A stretch of DNA of 64,000 nucleotides, taken from CAIVAT01 sp037139855. Its GTDB lineage: Bacteria > Bacteroidota > Bacteroidia > Bacteroidales > FEN-979. Below are positions 31,889-39,855 of the stretch, in pieces (positions within the stretch are counted from its first letter, which is position 1; each line of letters opens with the position of its first letter). Under the pieces are notes generated by a model. That model saw nothing but the letters and a program-made list of their open reading frames with translations, had not been told where the DNA came from and ran no database searches. Location of the stretch: NCBI GenBank assembly GCA_037139855.1, contig JBAXFM010000001.1, positions 1 to 64,000 on the forward strand, read 5' to 3'. The translations under genes and the position numbers were made by a program.

Positions 31889-32266
31889 ATGACCTACACC
31901 GATGTATTTAATACCATTAAATCTGCGCTGACCGGTCGTGCTACAGGCACAAAGGTGCAGGTTGAAGATCATGAAGCTGCTGAGATCGCCCTGCTCAATT
32001 ACATTGAGCAATTGAAGTCACAAACATCTGGATCAATCGTTAGGGAGGCACACGCTTACGCAACAAAAGGAGTAAGCTGCAATCTTACCTGGAGCCTCGT
32101 GTTCCCCGACAGCAACTACACCTACAATGTAAATGGTGTTGATGCGAAGGGCAACCCGGTTCAGATTTACCTGGTAAGCAAATCAACGACAAAACTGGTT
32201 GTTAAAACCCTGGTGAATGCCACTTTAAATGCAATTGCAATGCCTTATTCAGGAATAACCGCTTAA
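31889..32266 (+). CDS. Small virion-type protein
   Basis: A 125-residue protein. I use ATG 31889; the frame is open to 31838 with another ATG at 31856. It has an N-terminal helical part (residues 1-50) and a beta domain (NLTWSLVFPDSNYTYNVNGV, then IYLVSKSTTKLVVKTLVNAT) of a style common in tail-tip or fibre-associated proteins of Bacteroidetes phages. No family named. Confidence 0.55.
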   Translation: MTYTDVFNTIKSALTGRATGTKVQVEDHEAAEIALLNYIEQLKSQTSGSIVREAHAYATKGVSCNLTWSLVFPDSNYTYNVNGVDAKGNPVQIYLVSKSTTKLVVKTLVNATLNAIAMPYSGITA

Positions 32267-32275
32267 AATTCAAAC

Positions 32276-33976
32276 ATGAAAAAGCTACTGACAATTTTAT
32301 TTCTTTTCCTGGCCACGCTCACCAGCGGGCAGAATTACGTGTTGGATACCCTTACGTTCTTCCGGGGAGGGATGATCTACAAAATTTATTTGTATCCTGA
32401 TCGGATCACGATCAACGATACCACCATTTACAGTTTTCCCGGATTAGGAACAAGCCATTCAACCGCGGCATTCGGGGATCATGGGCATAATGGATACGCT
32501 GATAAGGATAGTGTGTTATGGCAGTTAAAGAATGGTAATATTGTGCAGAAAGACACGACTAAAAATGTAGGGATAGGTTGTTCTCCAAGTGCGTATCAAA
32601 AACTTAAAGTGTATGGTGGTATTAGCATACAGGATGGACCCAGGTGGGACAGTGGATATCAGGCAATACTGAGTATCGAAAAAGCCAGTGGAGTTCAAAT
32701 GTACTCATCGGCAATATTTCCATATGATACTACTCAAGGAGGATTCTTTTCTTTGCCAAATACTGGAACAGGAATTAGGCATAATAATGCCATGTTGGGG
32801 TTTTTCCCACCTATATTTGGATCTCAATATTCAAAAAACTTTATGCCATTCCGAGATCTTGTATCAAACACAGGTTATTCAAATATTTCATTAGGAGCAA
32901 GAGATCACCCATTTGATAGTGCTTATCTTCGGAATCTGACTACTGGTGATATTCGTACAAGAATTATAAGAGATTCGAATGAAATAAGTTTGATTTGCGG
33001 TAACGTTGAAGAGGGTGATTACTCGCAGCTATTTTTGTCAAAAGGGATGACCATAGCTGCTCTTATATCGACGGATACGTTAAATCATAGTGTATCGAAA
33101 ATAATTTCATGGCCAGATGGAATTGTGAATATTGACCTAAAAGCAAGATTAGATACGGCAGAAACGAGGTATGCGTTTAATAGTTCTGGTTTTTTTTATG
33201 GAACCAATGGTGGCCATCACTCACTTGCTTTAGGCGATGTCAATAATAGATGGAACGGATTCTTTACTAATGGAGATTTTAACGGGGCAATCACCTGGTC
33301 AGGTGGTTCAAGTGCCAACGCCAATACGGCTTACAGTTGGGGCAACCACTTAGGGTTATACCCAAAGAGGGCAGACAGCAACGCAAACACCCAGTACGGA
33401 TATATAACACCAAAATTCTTTAATTCCGAAACGGCAACAATTTACGACGAGATAGCGGCTAAAGAACCCGCCAACGCAAACATACAAACGCATATTTCAA
33501 CCGCTCACCAGGCAATAATTTCGGGAACGGGTTTTGTAAAAATATCGGGAACGACATTGAGTTACGACAATTCAACCTATGCACCCCTTACGTCTGCATC
33601 GCTTGTAACTCCCAATATTGGAAAAGCAGCAGGAACAAAGCTTGCCTGTGATAGTGCGATTGTTTCAGGGTTAAAAGCCAACGGCAACAGCGGAACGACA
33701 ATAAACATTTACGCCTCTCAGGGAAACACGCAGACCGTGACAAGAAACGGGAATTGTACATACACCCTGAAAGGGATGGTTGCAGGGCAAACCCTTACTT
33801 TGGTAATGGTACATGAGGCATCCACGACCGCATATACCGTAGCATTTTCTCCTGCTTTAATTTATGCCGGGGGAACGGCTCCAACATGGACAAACACATC
33901 GGGAGCGGTGGATGTCATGGTAATCAAATACGACGGAACAAGATATTTGGGTATGCAATCAGCGGATTTTAAATAA
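32276..33976 (+). CDS. Tail fibre-like protein with a signal peptide
   Basis: A 566-residue protein beginning with a clear Sec signal (MKKLLTILFLFLATLTSGQ). The body contains fibre-type repeats such as KNVGIGCSPSAYQKLKVYGG and the LALGDVNNRWNGFF motif, an Asn/Ala-rich shaft (SSANANTAYSWGNHLGLYPK) and a C-terminal beta domain (about 450-566) ending in VMVIKYDGTRYLGM. The middle is clearly more AT-rich than the tail genes before it, as expected of an exchanged receptor-binding module. A signal peptide on a virion fibre is odd: either the protein is exported to the cell surface, or the N-terminus has another use. Confidence 0.65.
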   Translation: MKKLLTILFLFLATLTSGQNYVLDTLTFFRGGMIYKIYLYPDRITINDTTIYSFPGLGTSHSTAAFGDHGHNGYADKDSVLWQLKNGNIVQKDTTKNVGIGCSPSAYQKLKVYGGISIQDGPRWDSGYQAILSIEKASGVQMYSSAIFPYDTTQGGFFSLPNTGTGIRHNNAMLGFFPPIFGSQYSKNFMPFRDLVSNTGYSNISLGARDHPFDSAYLRNLTTGDIRTRIIRDSNEISLICGNVEEGDYSQLFLSKGMTIAALISTDTLNHSVSKIISWPDGIVNIDLKARLDTAETRYAFNSSGFFYGTNGGHHSLALGDVNNRWNGFFTNGDFNGAITWSGGSSANANTAYSWGNHLGLYPKRADSNANTQYGYITPKFFNSETATIYDEIAAKEPANANIQTHISTAHQAIISGTGFVKISGTTLSYDNSTYAPLTSASLVTPNIGKAAGTKLACDSAIVSGLKANGNSGTTINIYASQGNTQTVTRNGNCTYTLKGMVAGQTLTLVMVHEASTTAYTVAFSPALIYAGGTAPTWTNTSGAVDVMVIKYDGTRYLGMQSADFK

Positions 33977-33984
33977 ACAGAAAC

Positions 33985-34563
33985 ATGAAAAAGATATTGG
34001 TATTGATTTTATTGGGGTGGTCATTGATTGGAAATGGGCAGACATTAATTGATAGTTACCCTGAATCGAATTATAATTTTTATTCAAGTATGTACTACTA
34101 TTTTTCACAAAATTTTACTACTACAAAAGCATCGAAAATAACTTCCGCTGTAATTTATGCACGTATGTTTTATGGTGCGTCAGGAAATTTTTATGCACAT
34201 ATATATGCACATTCAGGAACTTACGGAGTTAATTCGCAACCAACAGGGACTGCGTTAGCAACTTCTGACGCAATCGACTTAAGTACATTGGGTTTTAATT
34301 TTGCATTACGAACCCTTACTTTTTCCGGAGCGAATCAAATAACATTGACTGCAGCAACAAATTACTGCTTAGTTATTTATTGTACAGATAATATGAATTT
34401 AGCGCTCGGACGGGATAACATCTCTCCAACTCACCCAATACTTAGGGTATCTAATGATAACACAACTTACTATACCGAGGGCAATCATGCTATGATTTTT
34501 TATTTATATGGCAATGAAGTTTTGTCAACGGGTAACACTTTAATTTTCGGAACAGACTTTTAA
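33985..34563 (+). CDS. Secreted protein of unknown function, beta-sandwich type
   Basis: A 192-residue protein with a second Sec signal peptide in a row (MKKILVLILLGWSLIGNGQ). The mature part is rich in Tyr, Ser, Thr and Asn and predicted beta (AVIYARMFYGASGNFYAHIY), like surface or carbohydrate-binding sandwiches of Bacteroidetes. It is very AT-rich compared with the virion genes, suggesting recent acquisition. It could be a second adhesin for the fibre module or a lysogenic-conversion gene that changes the host surface. Function unknown. Confidence 0.6.
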   Translation: MKKILVLILLGWSLIGNGQTLIDSYPESNYNFYSSMYYYFSQNFTTTKASKITSAVIYARMFYGASGNFYAHIYAHSGTYGVNSQPTGTALATSDAIDLSTLGFNFALRTLTFSGANQITLTAATNYCLVIYCTDNMNLALGRDNISPTHPILRVSNDNTTYYTEGNHAMIFYLYGNEVLSTGNTLIFGTDF

Positions 34564-34595
34564 AACCAATACTCATATTACAAAGGATTTTTCTA

Positions 34596-34742
34596 ATGAC
34601 ACCCTCCGAAATCACCGCCACAACCGAAAAGGTCGCTGAAACTTTTCAGTCATACGAGAATGAACCTTTTTACAAGGATATAGTAACCCTTGCCGTTGAC
34701 CTTATTACAAGTAATTACGAATTTCCAAAACCACAGCAATGA
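34596..34742 (+). CDS. Small protein (48 aa) preceding the second holin candidate
   Basis: A complete frame with good codon character, its stop overlapping the next start (AATGA). It is acidic with a central helix and no membrane segment. In position it could be a regulator or partner of the following membrane protein; this is a guess. Confidence 0.5.
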   Translation: MTPSEITATTEKVAETFQSYENEPFYKDIVTLAVDLITSNYEFPKPQQ

Positions 34743-35005
34743 AATCAAAAGACGCATTCCAGTATGGCCTTGCGGCATTAGTTATCGGCGGATGGCTGCT
34801 GATGTTCTATCGGCTTTTCCTGTCACCCATCCCGCCCGAAAATCTTCGCCTGGCAGATATGATGTTCGGATCACTCTGCACTGCCGCGATCATGGTGCTC
34901 GGTTTCTTTTTTGGAACGAACAAAGAATCGGCTGCCAAAACAGAAATGATTTTTAAAAGCACGCCACCAAAACCTGAGGAAGTTAACCCAGGGGTTAATT
35001 CTTAA
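34739..35005 (+). CDS. Two-helix membrane protein, second holin candidate
   Basis: An 88-residue protein with two membrane helices (about 8-28, with GLAALVIGGWLLMFYRLF; and about 42-60, with FGSLCTAAIMVLGFFFG) and a short polar tail. It has the size and topology of class II holins, and similar proteins ending GTNKES are familiar in Bacteroidetes phages. A holin or antiholin role alongside the protein at 24253 is possible. Confidence 0.6.
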   Translation: MKSKDAFQYGLAALVIGGWLLMFYRLFLSPIPPENLRLADMMFGSLCTAAIMVLGFFFGTNKESAAKTEMIFKSTPPKPEEVNPGVNS

Positions 35006-35016
35006 CACCATAACCC

Positions 35017-36645
35017 ATGCTCTCCCTCAAGCTCGCCGATCAGTTCGTTGACCTGCCCGATGATTTCTCGTTCACCATGAACCTGAAATCGCCGATATTC
35101 GGAGATGTCGGGTCCTATTCGTACCCCTTCCGGATCCCGGTCACTCCCCGCAATGCGAGGATACTTGAATTCGTACACCGGGTGGAGAGCACGGCGGATG
35201 TGTACCGATCAGATCCGGGGATGTTTTTGTGGAATGGATTGAGCCTGTTCCAGGGAACGCTTAAGCTGAAGGCATTGAATTCGAAATCTTATGAAGGTGC
35301 GATGCTGGAGGGTGAAGGTGATTTCTTTTATTCCCGCAAATACGCCTTCCTGCAGGAGGTAGATTTTGGCGAGATGACTTTTGCAACGGAAGCAGCCAGG
35401 CTAACTTATATGAACGAATGCGCCAATACGATATATCCGGCGCGTAATATCGCTTTCCCTCAGATTCTGAATAAGACTTATTTTGATGAATTGCCAGTGA
35501 ATACAGGCCTTCATTATTTTAATATCTACATCAATTCATTGCTGAAGTCAGAATTCATTGGTGGTGTTACAGAGAGAACGATTCTTGTACCAATGCTATA
35601 CCTTCGATTTGTGCTTAAAAAAATCCTGGAGCACCAGGCATATACTTTTGATGATTCATTTTTTGCGTCTGATTCAGACTATAATGCACTTGCGCTGTTT
35701 AACCTGGTTGATTGCAATACCGGACCATACGGATTTTTTCAATATGATGTCAATAAGCTTCTGCTGAATTACCATCTACCCAGGATCAGTATCAATGATT
35801 TCTTCCTGGGATTGGAGACCTTTTTCAATATTCGTTTTTTTGTCAATAACAGTAATAAAACGGTGAGGCTTATGTCGGTTGATAAAATCGTGAAAGCAAC
35901 CGATTATACTGAATTTTCAAAACAAATAATTTCTGTCAGTACCGATCTTGAAGAGAAGATCACCGGATTCCATTTGACCATGGCCATGGATACAGATGAT
36001 GAACTGTATCAGCCGCGCAAAGATCTTGATGCTGACAGACTGAGCCACCTGAAGGCAAGTGTAAAAACAGTTGCAGATTTGAACCCATGGCCTGCCGATG
36101 ACATCATGGACCTGCGATATGTTGAAGATAAAAGTAATTATTACATTCTCTGGACGGATAAACTTTGGATGCCATGGTACCCAACGGTTGATCTTTACCT
36201 GGAATATCTTTACAGAACCGCCGACCAGGCGATTGAAACAAAGGTTTCATCGCTGCTGAATGCCAATGTTGGAGAACCTGCAGTGATCGGTAATGCCAGG
36301 ACAGGCTGGAGAGAAGTAACCCAGAAACTATTTTTCGTTCATTACGATCAAACTGATCCGGCACAAAAGAAGGTCATCGCCAGGCCGGCCACAGCAACAA
36401 ACAACCTGTTTTTCGGTGGTGAATATGGCTTGTTTAACAAGCACTACAAAGCCTATTTTGATTTTCGGATGAGCACGAAAATGGTGAAGATCATGAAGCT
36501 CATGACCATGCAGGAAATAAAGGACTTTGATTTTTCCCGCAAATACATGATTGATGGAATGAAGTATCTGGTAAAAAACATCCAGGTAACTATCAAAAAG
36601 GACCGGATCATGCCGGCGCTCCTGGAGTGCTACACTTGCCCGTAA
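35017..36645 (+). CDS. Tail hub/distal tail protein of Bacteroidetes-phage type
   Basis: A 542-residue protein, last gene of the distal tail operon. It opens with a beta-domain sequence (LSLKLADQFVDLPDDFSFTM) followed by SYPFRIPVTPRN, typical of large tail-tip proteins in Bacteroidetes prophages. It has no membrane segment or signal peptide. A role at the tail tip is inferred from position and general character. It is followed by a terminator at 36669. Confidence 0.6.
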   Translation: MLSLKLADQFVDLPDDFSFTMNLKSPIFGDVGSYSYPFRIPVTPRNARILEFVHRVESTADVYRSDPGMFLWNGLSLFQGTLKLKALNSKSYEGAMLEGEGDFFYSRKYAFLQEVDFGEMTFATEAARLTYMNECANTIYPARNIAFPQILNKTYFDELPVNTGLHYFNIYINSLLKSEFIGGVTERTILVPMLYLRFVLKKILEHQAYTFDDSFFASDSDYNALALFNLVDCNTGPYGFFQYDVNKLLLNYHLPRISINDFFLGLETFFNIRFFVNNSNKTVRLMSVDKIVKATDYTEFSKQIISVSTDLEEKITGFHLTMAMDTDDELYQPRKDLDADRLSHLKASVKTVADLNPWPADDIMDLRYVEDKSNYYILWTDKLWMPWYPTVDLYLEYLYRTADQAIETKVSSLLNANVGEPAVIGNARTGWREVTQKLFFVHYDQTDPAQKKVIARPATATNNLFFGGEYGLFNKHYKAYFDFRMSTKMVKIMKLMTMQEIKDFDFSRKYMIDGMKYLVKNIQVTIKKDRIMPALLECYTCP

Positions 36646-36668
36646 CTATTTATAGGTATATTTTGATG

Positions 36669-36697
36669 AAACCGGTGCCCAGGTGCCGGTTTTTTTA
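36669..36697 (+). terminator. Intrinsic terminator after the tail operon
   Basis: AAACCGG pairs with CCGGTTT, followed by a T run and AT-rich DNA. Confidence 0.8.
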
Positions 36698-36730
36698 TAA
36701 TTTGCAGGGGCTAACCTAAACCTAACAGTT

Positions 36731-37087
36731 ATGAAAAAACTTTTTATCACAAAATTGCTGATTTTATTGATTTTCGCTATGACATCATGTGTTGGTTCAG
36801 ATTCTTCCACATCTGACAATGATCCAGATGTTAAAAAATTAAGTGTCTATGGAGTTGCTGAGCAATACGTAAAGCAACATTTAAAAAGCCCATCTTCGGC
36901 TCAATTTCCTGAAACTTCCGAAAAGTTAAGGCATGTTGTTAACACTGGTAATGAGGTTTACCTTGTTGATTCATGGGTGGATAGTCAAAATAGTTTTGGT
37001 GCCATGCTGAGAACGAAATTCCATTTAAAAGTTACAGTTGTAGGTGATAATGCTAATTTTTCTGACTTCCAATTAGGCGAGAATTAG
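36731..37087 (+). CDS. Lipoprotein, probable moron (lysogenic-conversion) gene
   Basis: A 118-residue protein with a lipoprotein signal (lipobox MTSC, Cys20), a Ser/Asp-rich linker and a small domain (EQYVKQHLKSPSSAQFPE, then DSWVDSQNSFGAMLRTKF) of a type found in many small bacterial proteins. It is AT-rich and isolated between two terminators near the phage end, the usual place for genes expressed from the prophage. It may alter the cell surface or block superinfection. Function unproven. Confidence 0.7.
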   Translation: MKKLFITKLLILLIFAMTSCVGSDSSTSDNDPDVKKLSVYGVAEQYVKQHLKSPSSAQFPETSEKLRHVVNTGNEVYLVDSWVDSQNSFGAMLRTKFHLKVTVVGDNANFSDFQLGEN

Positions 37088-37127
37088 TCAATAGATTGAC
37101 TTCTTCATTTTTTATTCCTGTCGAATG

Positions 37128-37154
37128 AACCCGCCCCATCCCGGCGGGTTTTTT
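37128..37154 (+). terminator. Intrinsic terminator after the lipoprotein gene
   Basis: AACCCGCC and GGCGGGTT form a perfect 8-bp stem followed by T. The -7 box of the next transcript begins 3 bp later. Confidence 0.9.
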
Positions 37155-37156
37155 AT

Positions 37157-37164
37157 TATCTTTG
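37157..37164 (+). promoter_or_regulatory. Promoter -7 box (TATCTTTG) of the structured RNA
   Basis: An exact match to TAnnTTTG, with initiation expected at about 37170, the first base pair of the folded RNA. It has no TGTCCTTT element, so it should be active in the lysogen. Confidence 0.7.
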
Positions 37165-37168
37165 ACCC

Positions 37169-37283
37169 GTCGCATACTATATTAATTTCTTGCAGTTAAG
37201 GCATTCCCCGGTACAGTAAAGGGGAAGCCTTTACACATTTTGTACTGCAAGGTATATGGTGTGCGACAGGTACCGGGGATTTT
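37169..37283 (+). ncRNA. Highly structured RNA or 5' leader with nested stems and a pseudoknot option
   Basis: P1: GTCGCATACTATAT (37169-37182) pairs with ATATGGTGTGCGAC (37254-37267), 14 bp including three G-U pairs. P2: CTTGCAGT (37189-37196) with ACTGCAAG (37244-37251). P3: AAGGC and TTCCCC around a bulged A (37198-37209) with GGGGAAGCCTT (37221-37231). The P3 loop GGTAC can pair with GTACC at 37270-37274; extended to CCCCGGTAC/GTACCGGGG (9 bp) this excludes P3 and is followed by ATTTTT, like a terminator. It may be a switch for the gene at 37298 or an independent RNA. I recognise no known family. Confidence 0.6.
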
Positions 37284-37297
37284 TAAACCTTCCATAT

Positions 37298-37555
37298 ATG
37301 TCGCGCATCAATTTTGAAGAGATCTTCGCATCTTTTCGCACCAAGTTCCCTCCAGTTCAATCTTTAAAGGACGCATCGCTGAAGTTCACCACTTCGGAGA
37401 TCAATGAAATGATGGCCGAATTCATTCCCGACCTGGAGTGGCCCCGTGAGGGGATCACCCGGTTTATGATTGACCAGGGTTATAAATATGAGCCGGTAGA
37501 GGTAAATGAACGGGTCCGTTATTTCTGGCTAATCGGGCAAGGTCCGGAAAATTAG
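37298..37555 (+). CDS. Small protein downstream of the structured leader
   Basis: An 85-residue protein starting at ATG 37298; the upstream in-frame codon at 37256 lies within the RNA structure. Its helical, aromatic-containing sequence (SRINFEEIFASFRTKFPPVQ, then WPREGITRFMIDQGYKY) has the character of a small DNA-binding winged helix, but no family was confirmed. The 3' end overlaps the integrase 3' end by 92 nt on the opposite strand. An excisionase or directionality factor is an attractive guess from its position near att. Confidence 0.5.
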   Translation: MSRINFEEIFASFRTKFPPVQSLKDASLKFTTSEINEMMAEFIPDLEWPREGITRFMIDQGYKYEPVEVNERVRYFWLIGQGPEN

Positions 37556-38654
37556 TAGTCAGTACCGCCGATGGCCGTACATTAAACTTGTCCAGGTAAA
37601 CCTGAGTTTCCTCCAGGCTCGAGTGGCGCAGCTGCAGCTGCAGATCCCTTACGTTGATTCCGGCCTCGATGGCCATGCCTACACCAGTGTGCTTCAACGA
37701 ATAAATGTTTTTCTCAATTCCGTAGTGATCCGCAAACTCCCGCCATGCTTCCGCGATCCTGGTTGGAGCATATTCCTTTGGGCCCCGCTTCTGGTTTTTT
37801 GCAAAGACAAAGAAATTTCCCGGGAACTTCAGATCCAGCTTTGCCAGGATCGGCACCAGGGCATCCGGTATCTGCACGACCTGTTGCTTTTTATTCTTTG
37901 AAGTTGCGCCCAGGGTAATGATTGTTCGTTGCCTCAGGTTGATATGAGAAACCCTCATGCGCACGATCTCCTGCGGCCGGATAAAGCAATAGAAGATCAG
38001 GCAGGCGCAAACGTACAAATCGTAATTCCATTCCGGTAGGTACTGCTGCATGATCATAAGCTCGTCAACATTAAATGCAATAATCGAGGCATCCTGTTTC
38101 GGGAACCGTTCAATATTTTCGAAGGGATTCACCAGGATATATTCGCGCTTTACAAGGACTTTGAAGATGGTCTTCATGGCGGTCACCCGGTTGTTATAGG
38201 TCCTGTTCCCGTTTCCGAGCACTGATTTGGTATAATCCATGAACTCCTGGGCGTGGGTGTAATTGAAATCATCCACCGGCAGGTTGATTAATTTTTTGAA
38301 TTCAAGCCACTCCTTGAATTTCTTCACCATGCTGTCGTAGGTATGGGTTGTTCTTTTACGGCACGAGGTGTTCTTCAGGGAGAGCACAAAATCGATGGCC
38401 ACGGAAATACTGGTGTATTTTCTCTCCAGGAAGGCAAATGGATTGTATCCCTGGCGTAATTTCTTATTGAGGACCTTGATCATCTCATGGCCTTTGTCCC
38501 GGCGTCCGGAACAAGTAAGAATTTTTGCAGGAACCCAATGCTGAAACCGGCGATATTTGCCGGTCTCCGGGGATCTGAATGAGTAGTAAACAAACCAGCG
38601 TTTTGTGATATCGCCGCCGGCGTCGAATAGTTTTGCGGTTTTAAAATTTTCCAT
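37464..38654 (-). CDS. int: Tyrosine integrase
   Basis: A 396-residue phage integrase that would recombine attP with the host tRNA 3' end. It has an N-terminal arm-binding region, a core-binding SAM-like domain (about 80-180) and a catalytic domain with Arg226 (FIRPQEIVRMR), a Lys321-His322 pair (YSLKHTGVG; Bacteroidetes enzymes often have KHT where others have RHT), Arg343-His344 (LRHSS) and nucleophile Tyr353 (TQVYLDKF). The start is ATG 38654; the frame is open to 38714, but that extension looks non-coding. The gene reads away from att, which lies 133 bp upstream. The same integrase would serve all units of the array. Confidence 0.92.
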   Translation of the reverse strand: MENFKTAKLFDAGGDITKRWFVYYSFRSPETGKYRRFQHWVPAKILTCSGRRDKGHEMIKVLNKKLRQGYNPFAFLERKYTSISVAIDFVLSLKNTSCRKRTTHTYDSMVKKFKEWLEFKKLINLPVDDFNYTHAQEFMDYTKSVLGNGNRTYNNRVTAMKTIFKVLVKREYILVNPFENIERFPKQDASIIAFNVDELMIMQQYLPEWNYDLYVCACLIFYCFIRPQEIVRMRVSHINLRQRTIITLGATSKNKKQQVVQIPDALVPILAKLDLKFPGNFFVFAKNQKRGPKEYAPTRIAEAWREFADHYGIEKNIYSLKHTGVGMAIEAGINVRDLQLQLRHSSLEETQVYLDKFNVRPSAVLTTNFPDLARLARNNGPVHLPLPAHIYNPGQS

Positions 38655-38710
38655 TTCTTTTTTTGTTTTCCGACCTCGCCAGGTTAAAAAACATCGGTGA
38701 AATGACCGCA

Positions 38711-38758
38711 GCATTTTGTTTCAAAATGTTTCAATTTTAATCACTGAAACTCTGAAAC
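38711..38758. promoter_or_regulatory. Candidate integrase arm-binding region, left of attP core
   Basis: GCATTTTGTTTCA at 38711-38723 repeats the 13-mer found on the other side of the core; TGTTTCA recurs at 38727-38733 (10-bp step), with inverted TGAAAC at 38745-38750 and 38753-38758. It also overlaps the upstream region of the integrase gene. Confidence 0.45.
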
Positions 38759-38786
38759 CCTTGATATTGTTGAGAACTGTAATCTT

Positions 38787-38804
38787 TGTAGCGGGGACAG
38801 GACT
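38787..38804 (-). other. attP-like junction between phage copies (tRNA 3'-end core)
   Basis: The core TGTAGCGGGGACAGGACT is flanked by phage DNA on both sides: the integrase promoter region on the left and the repressor-side end on the right. It lacks the host terminator seen at attL. This is the expected product of integrating a second phage next to the first. Confidence 0.75.
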
Positions 38805-38826
38805 AAATCCCAAATAACCCCCAATT

Positions 38827-38912
38827 AAATATCAAGTTGTTAGCTGCTTTTTCACTGTGTTTTTAAGTGCATTTTGAGGCATTTTGTTTCAGTTTGTGTT
38901 TCGGTTTTAATG
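38827..38912. promoter_or_regulatory. Copy 2: candidate integrase arm-binding region
   Basis: Duplicate of 80-165; together with 38711-38758 it completes the symmetrical set of GCATTTTG/GTTTCA sites around the internal attP. Confidence 0.4.
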
Positions 38913-38965
38913 GCCGTGTCCTTTGATATTATTGCTGTTCATCGTTCCTTCGCCGAAACATTCCA

Positions 38966-39244
38966 TCATGGATTCAGATCGTCCAGTTCACTACGTAGTA
39001 AATCTGAAAGATATACATCGACCATCTTTAGATCGTCGAGCCCTTTCTGAATTTCTTGCTCTTGTCGAATCCGAAGAGTCTTCTCAAAGGTGTTTAATCT
39101 GTCGGGCGTCTGTAAAGCTACGTAAGCTAAAAAGGCTGTTTCAAGGGCTGCTACACGCGCCTTGGTCGAAATCATGTTGTCGATTAGGAATTTAATGATA
39201 TCGTCCCGATCAAACTTCATTGTGTCGCCTTCTTTGTTTCCCAT
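38966..39244 (-). CDS. Copy 2: small protein next to the repressor
   Basis: Same 92-residue product as 219-497. Here the gene lies between a complete attP and the repressor. Confidence 0.6.
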   Translation of the reverse strand: MGNKEGDTMKFDRDDIIKFLIDNMISTKARVAALETAFLAYVALQTPDRLNTFEKTLRIRQEQEIQKGLDDLKMVDVYLSDLLRSELDDLNP

Positions 39245-39347
39245 CAAACCAAACTATTTACGAAACCTAAATCTACTATACACGTAGTAATGCACTCAAA
39301 CACGTTAAGGACCAGTAATGGGGGCAGGGGGTTGCTGTGTACAAGCC

Positions 39348-39713
39348 TTAAGAACCGACTTTACCGAGACCGAGTTTTTCTCGCAAATCATCAATTTGCC
39401 TATGTAGCTCAATCTCGTTTTTTACATATCCGTCTATTTGGGTATTTAACCGCTTTATGATTGTAGCGGAATTTTCCCCATAGGTCATTTCAATTTCATT
39501 CTTTATCTCTTGATCTTCCTCCTGGAACCAATAAGCCATTGGTATTTTCAATGCCTTACTGACCTTAAGGAGTGTATCAACCTTTAATGTATCACCCTCA
39601 CAAGCAAGTTTAAAACCCTTTTCTCCCATTTTAGCAAATTTCGGTATGAAATATTTAAGCCGATAATTCCGCTTTTCAATTTCTTCCTTAATCTTTTGGT
39701 AATTAATTGTCAT
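39348..39713 (-). CDS. Copy 2: XRE-family repressor
   Basis: Same product as 601-966. Two repressor genes in the array would raise repressor dosage. Confidence 0.8.
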   Translation of the reverse strand: MTINYQKIKEEIEKRNYRLKYFIPKFAKMGEKGFKLACEGDTLKVDTLLKVSKALKIPMAYWFQEEDQEIKNEIEMTYGENSATIIKRLNTQIDGYVKNEIELHRQIDDLREKLGLGKVGS

Positions 39714-39749
39714 TTAATAAATTATATTTAGAATAGAAATAAATTACTC

Positions 39750-39769
39750 GTAAACGGAAATATATTTAC
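39750..39769. promoter_or_regulatory. Copy 2: candidate repressor operator
   Basis: GTAAA/TTTAC palindrome identical to 1003-1022. Confidence 0.4.
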
Positions 39770-39789
39770 CTAAAAACAGAATTCTACTG

Positions 39790-39835
39790 TACATTTGCGA
39801 ACTGATAACGAACAAATATAGAACATTAGACGAAC
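39790..39835 (+). promoter_or_regulatory. Copy 2: early promoter box and GAAC repeats
   Basis: TACATTTG (39790-39797) followed by four GAAC at 11-bp steps, as at 1043-1088. Confidence 0.55.
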
Positions 39836-39855
39836 AAAGTAAATACCTAATTAGC

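Larger units (their letters stand above)
40..38786 (+). mobile_element. Temperate siphovirus-like prophage, copy 1 (complete, 38,747 bp)
   Basis: A full phage unit: repressor and early genes, primase-helicase, capsid, terminase, portal, lysis, tail and integrase genes, bounded by two copies of the tRNA-like core at 40 and 38787. Promoter boxes of the Bacteroidetes TAnnTTTG type and the protein families point to a Bacteroidetes host. All genes have intact frames except one split small ORF (7682-7866) and one probable programmed frameshift (14441). Confidence 0.95.

Noticed and set aside
37169..37283. Retron msr-msd or diversity-generating template RNA
   Set aside because: No reverse transcriptase gene or TR/VR-like repeat pair was seen in the phage unit, so the fold alone does not support either.
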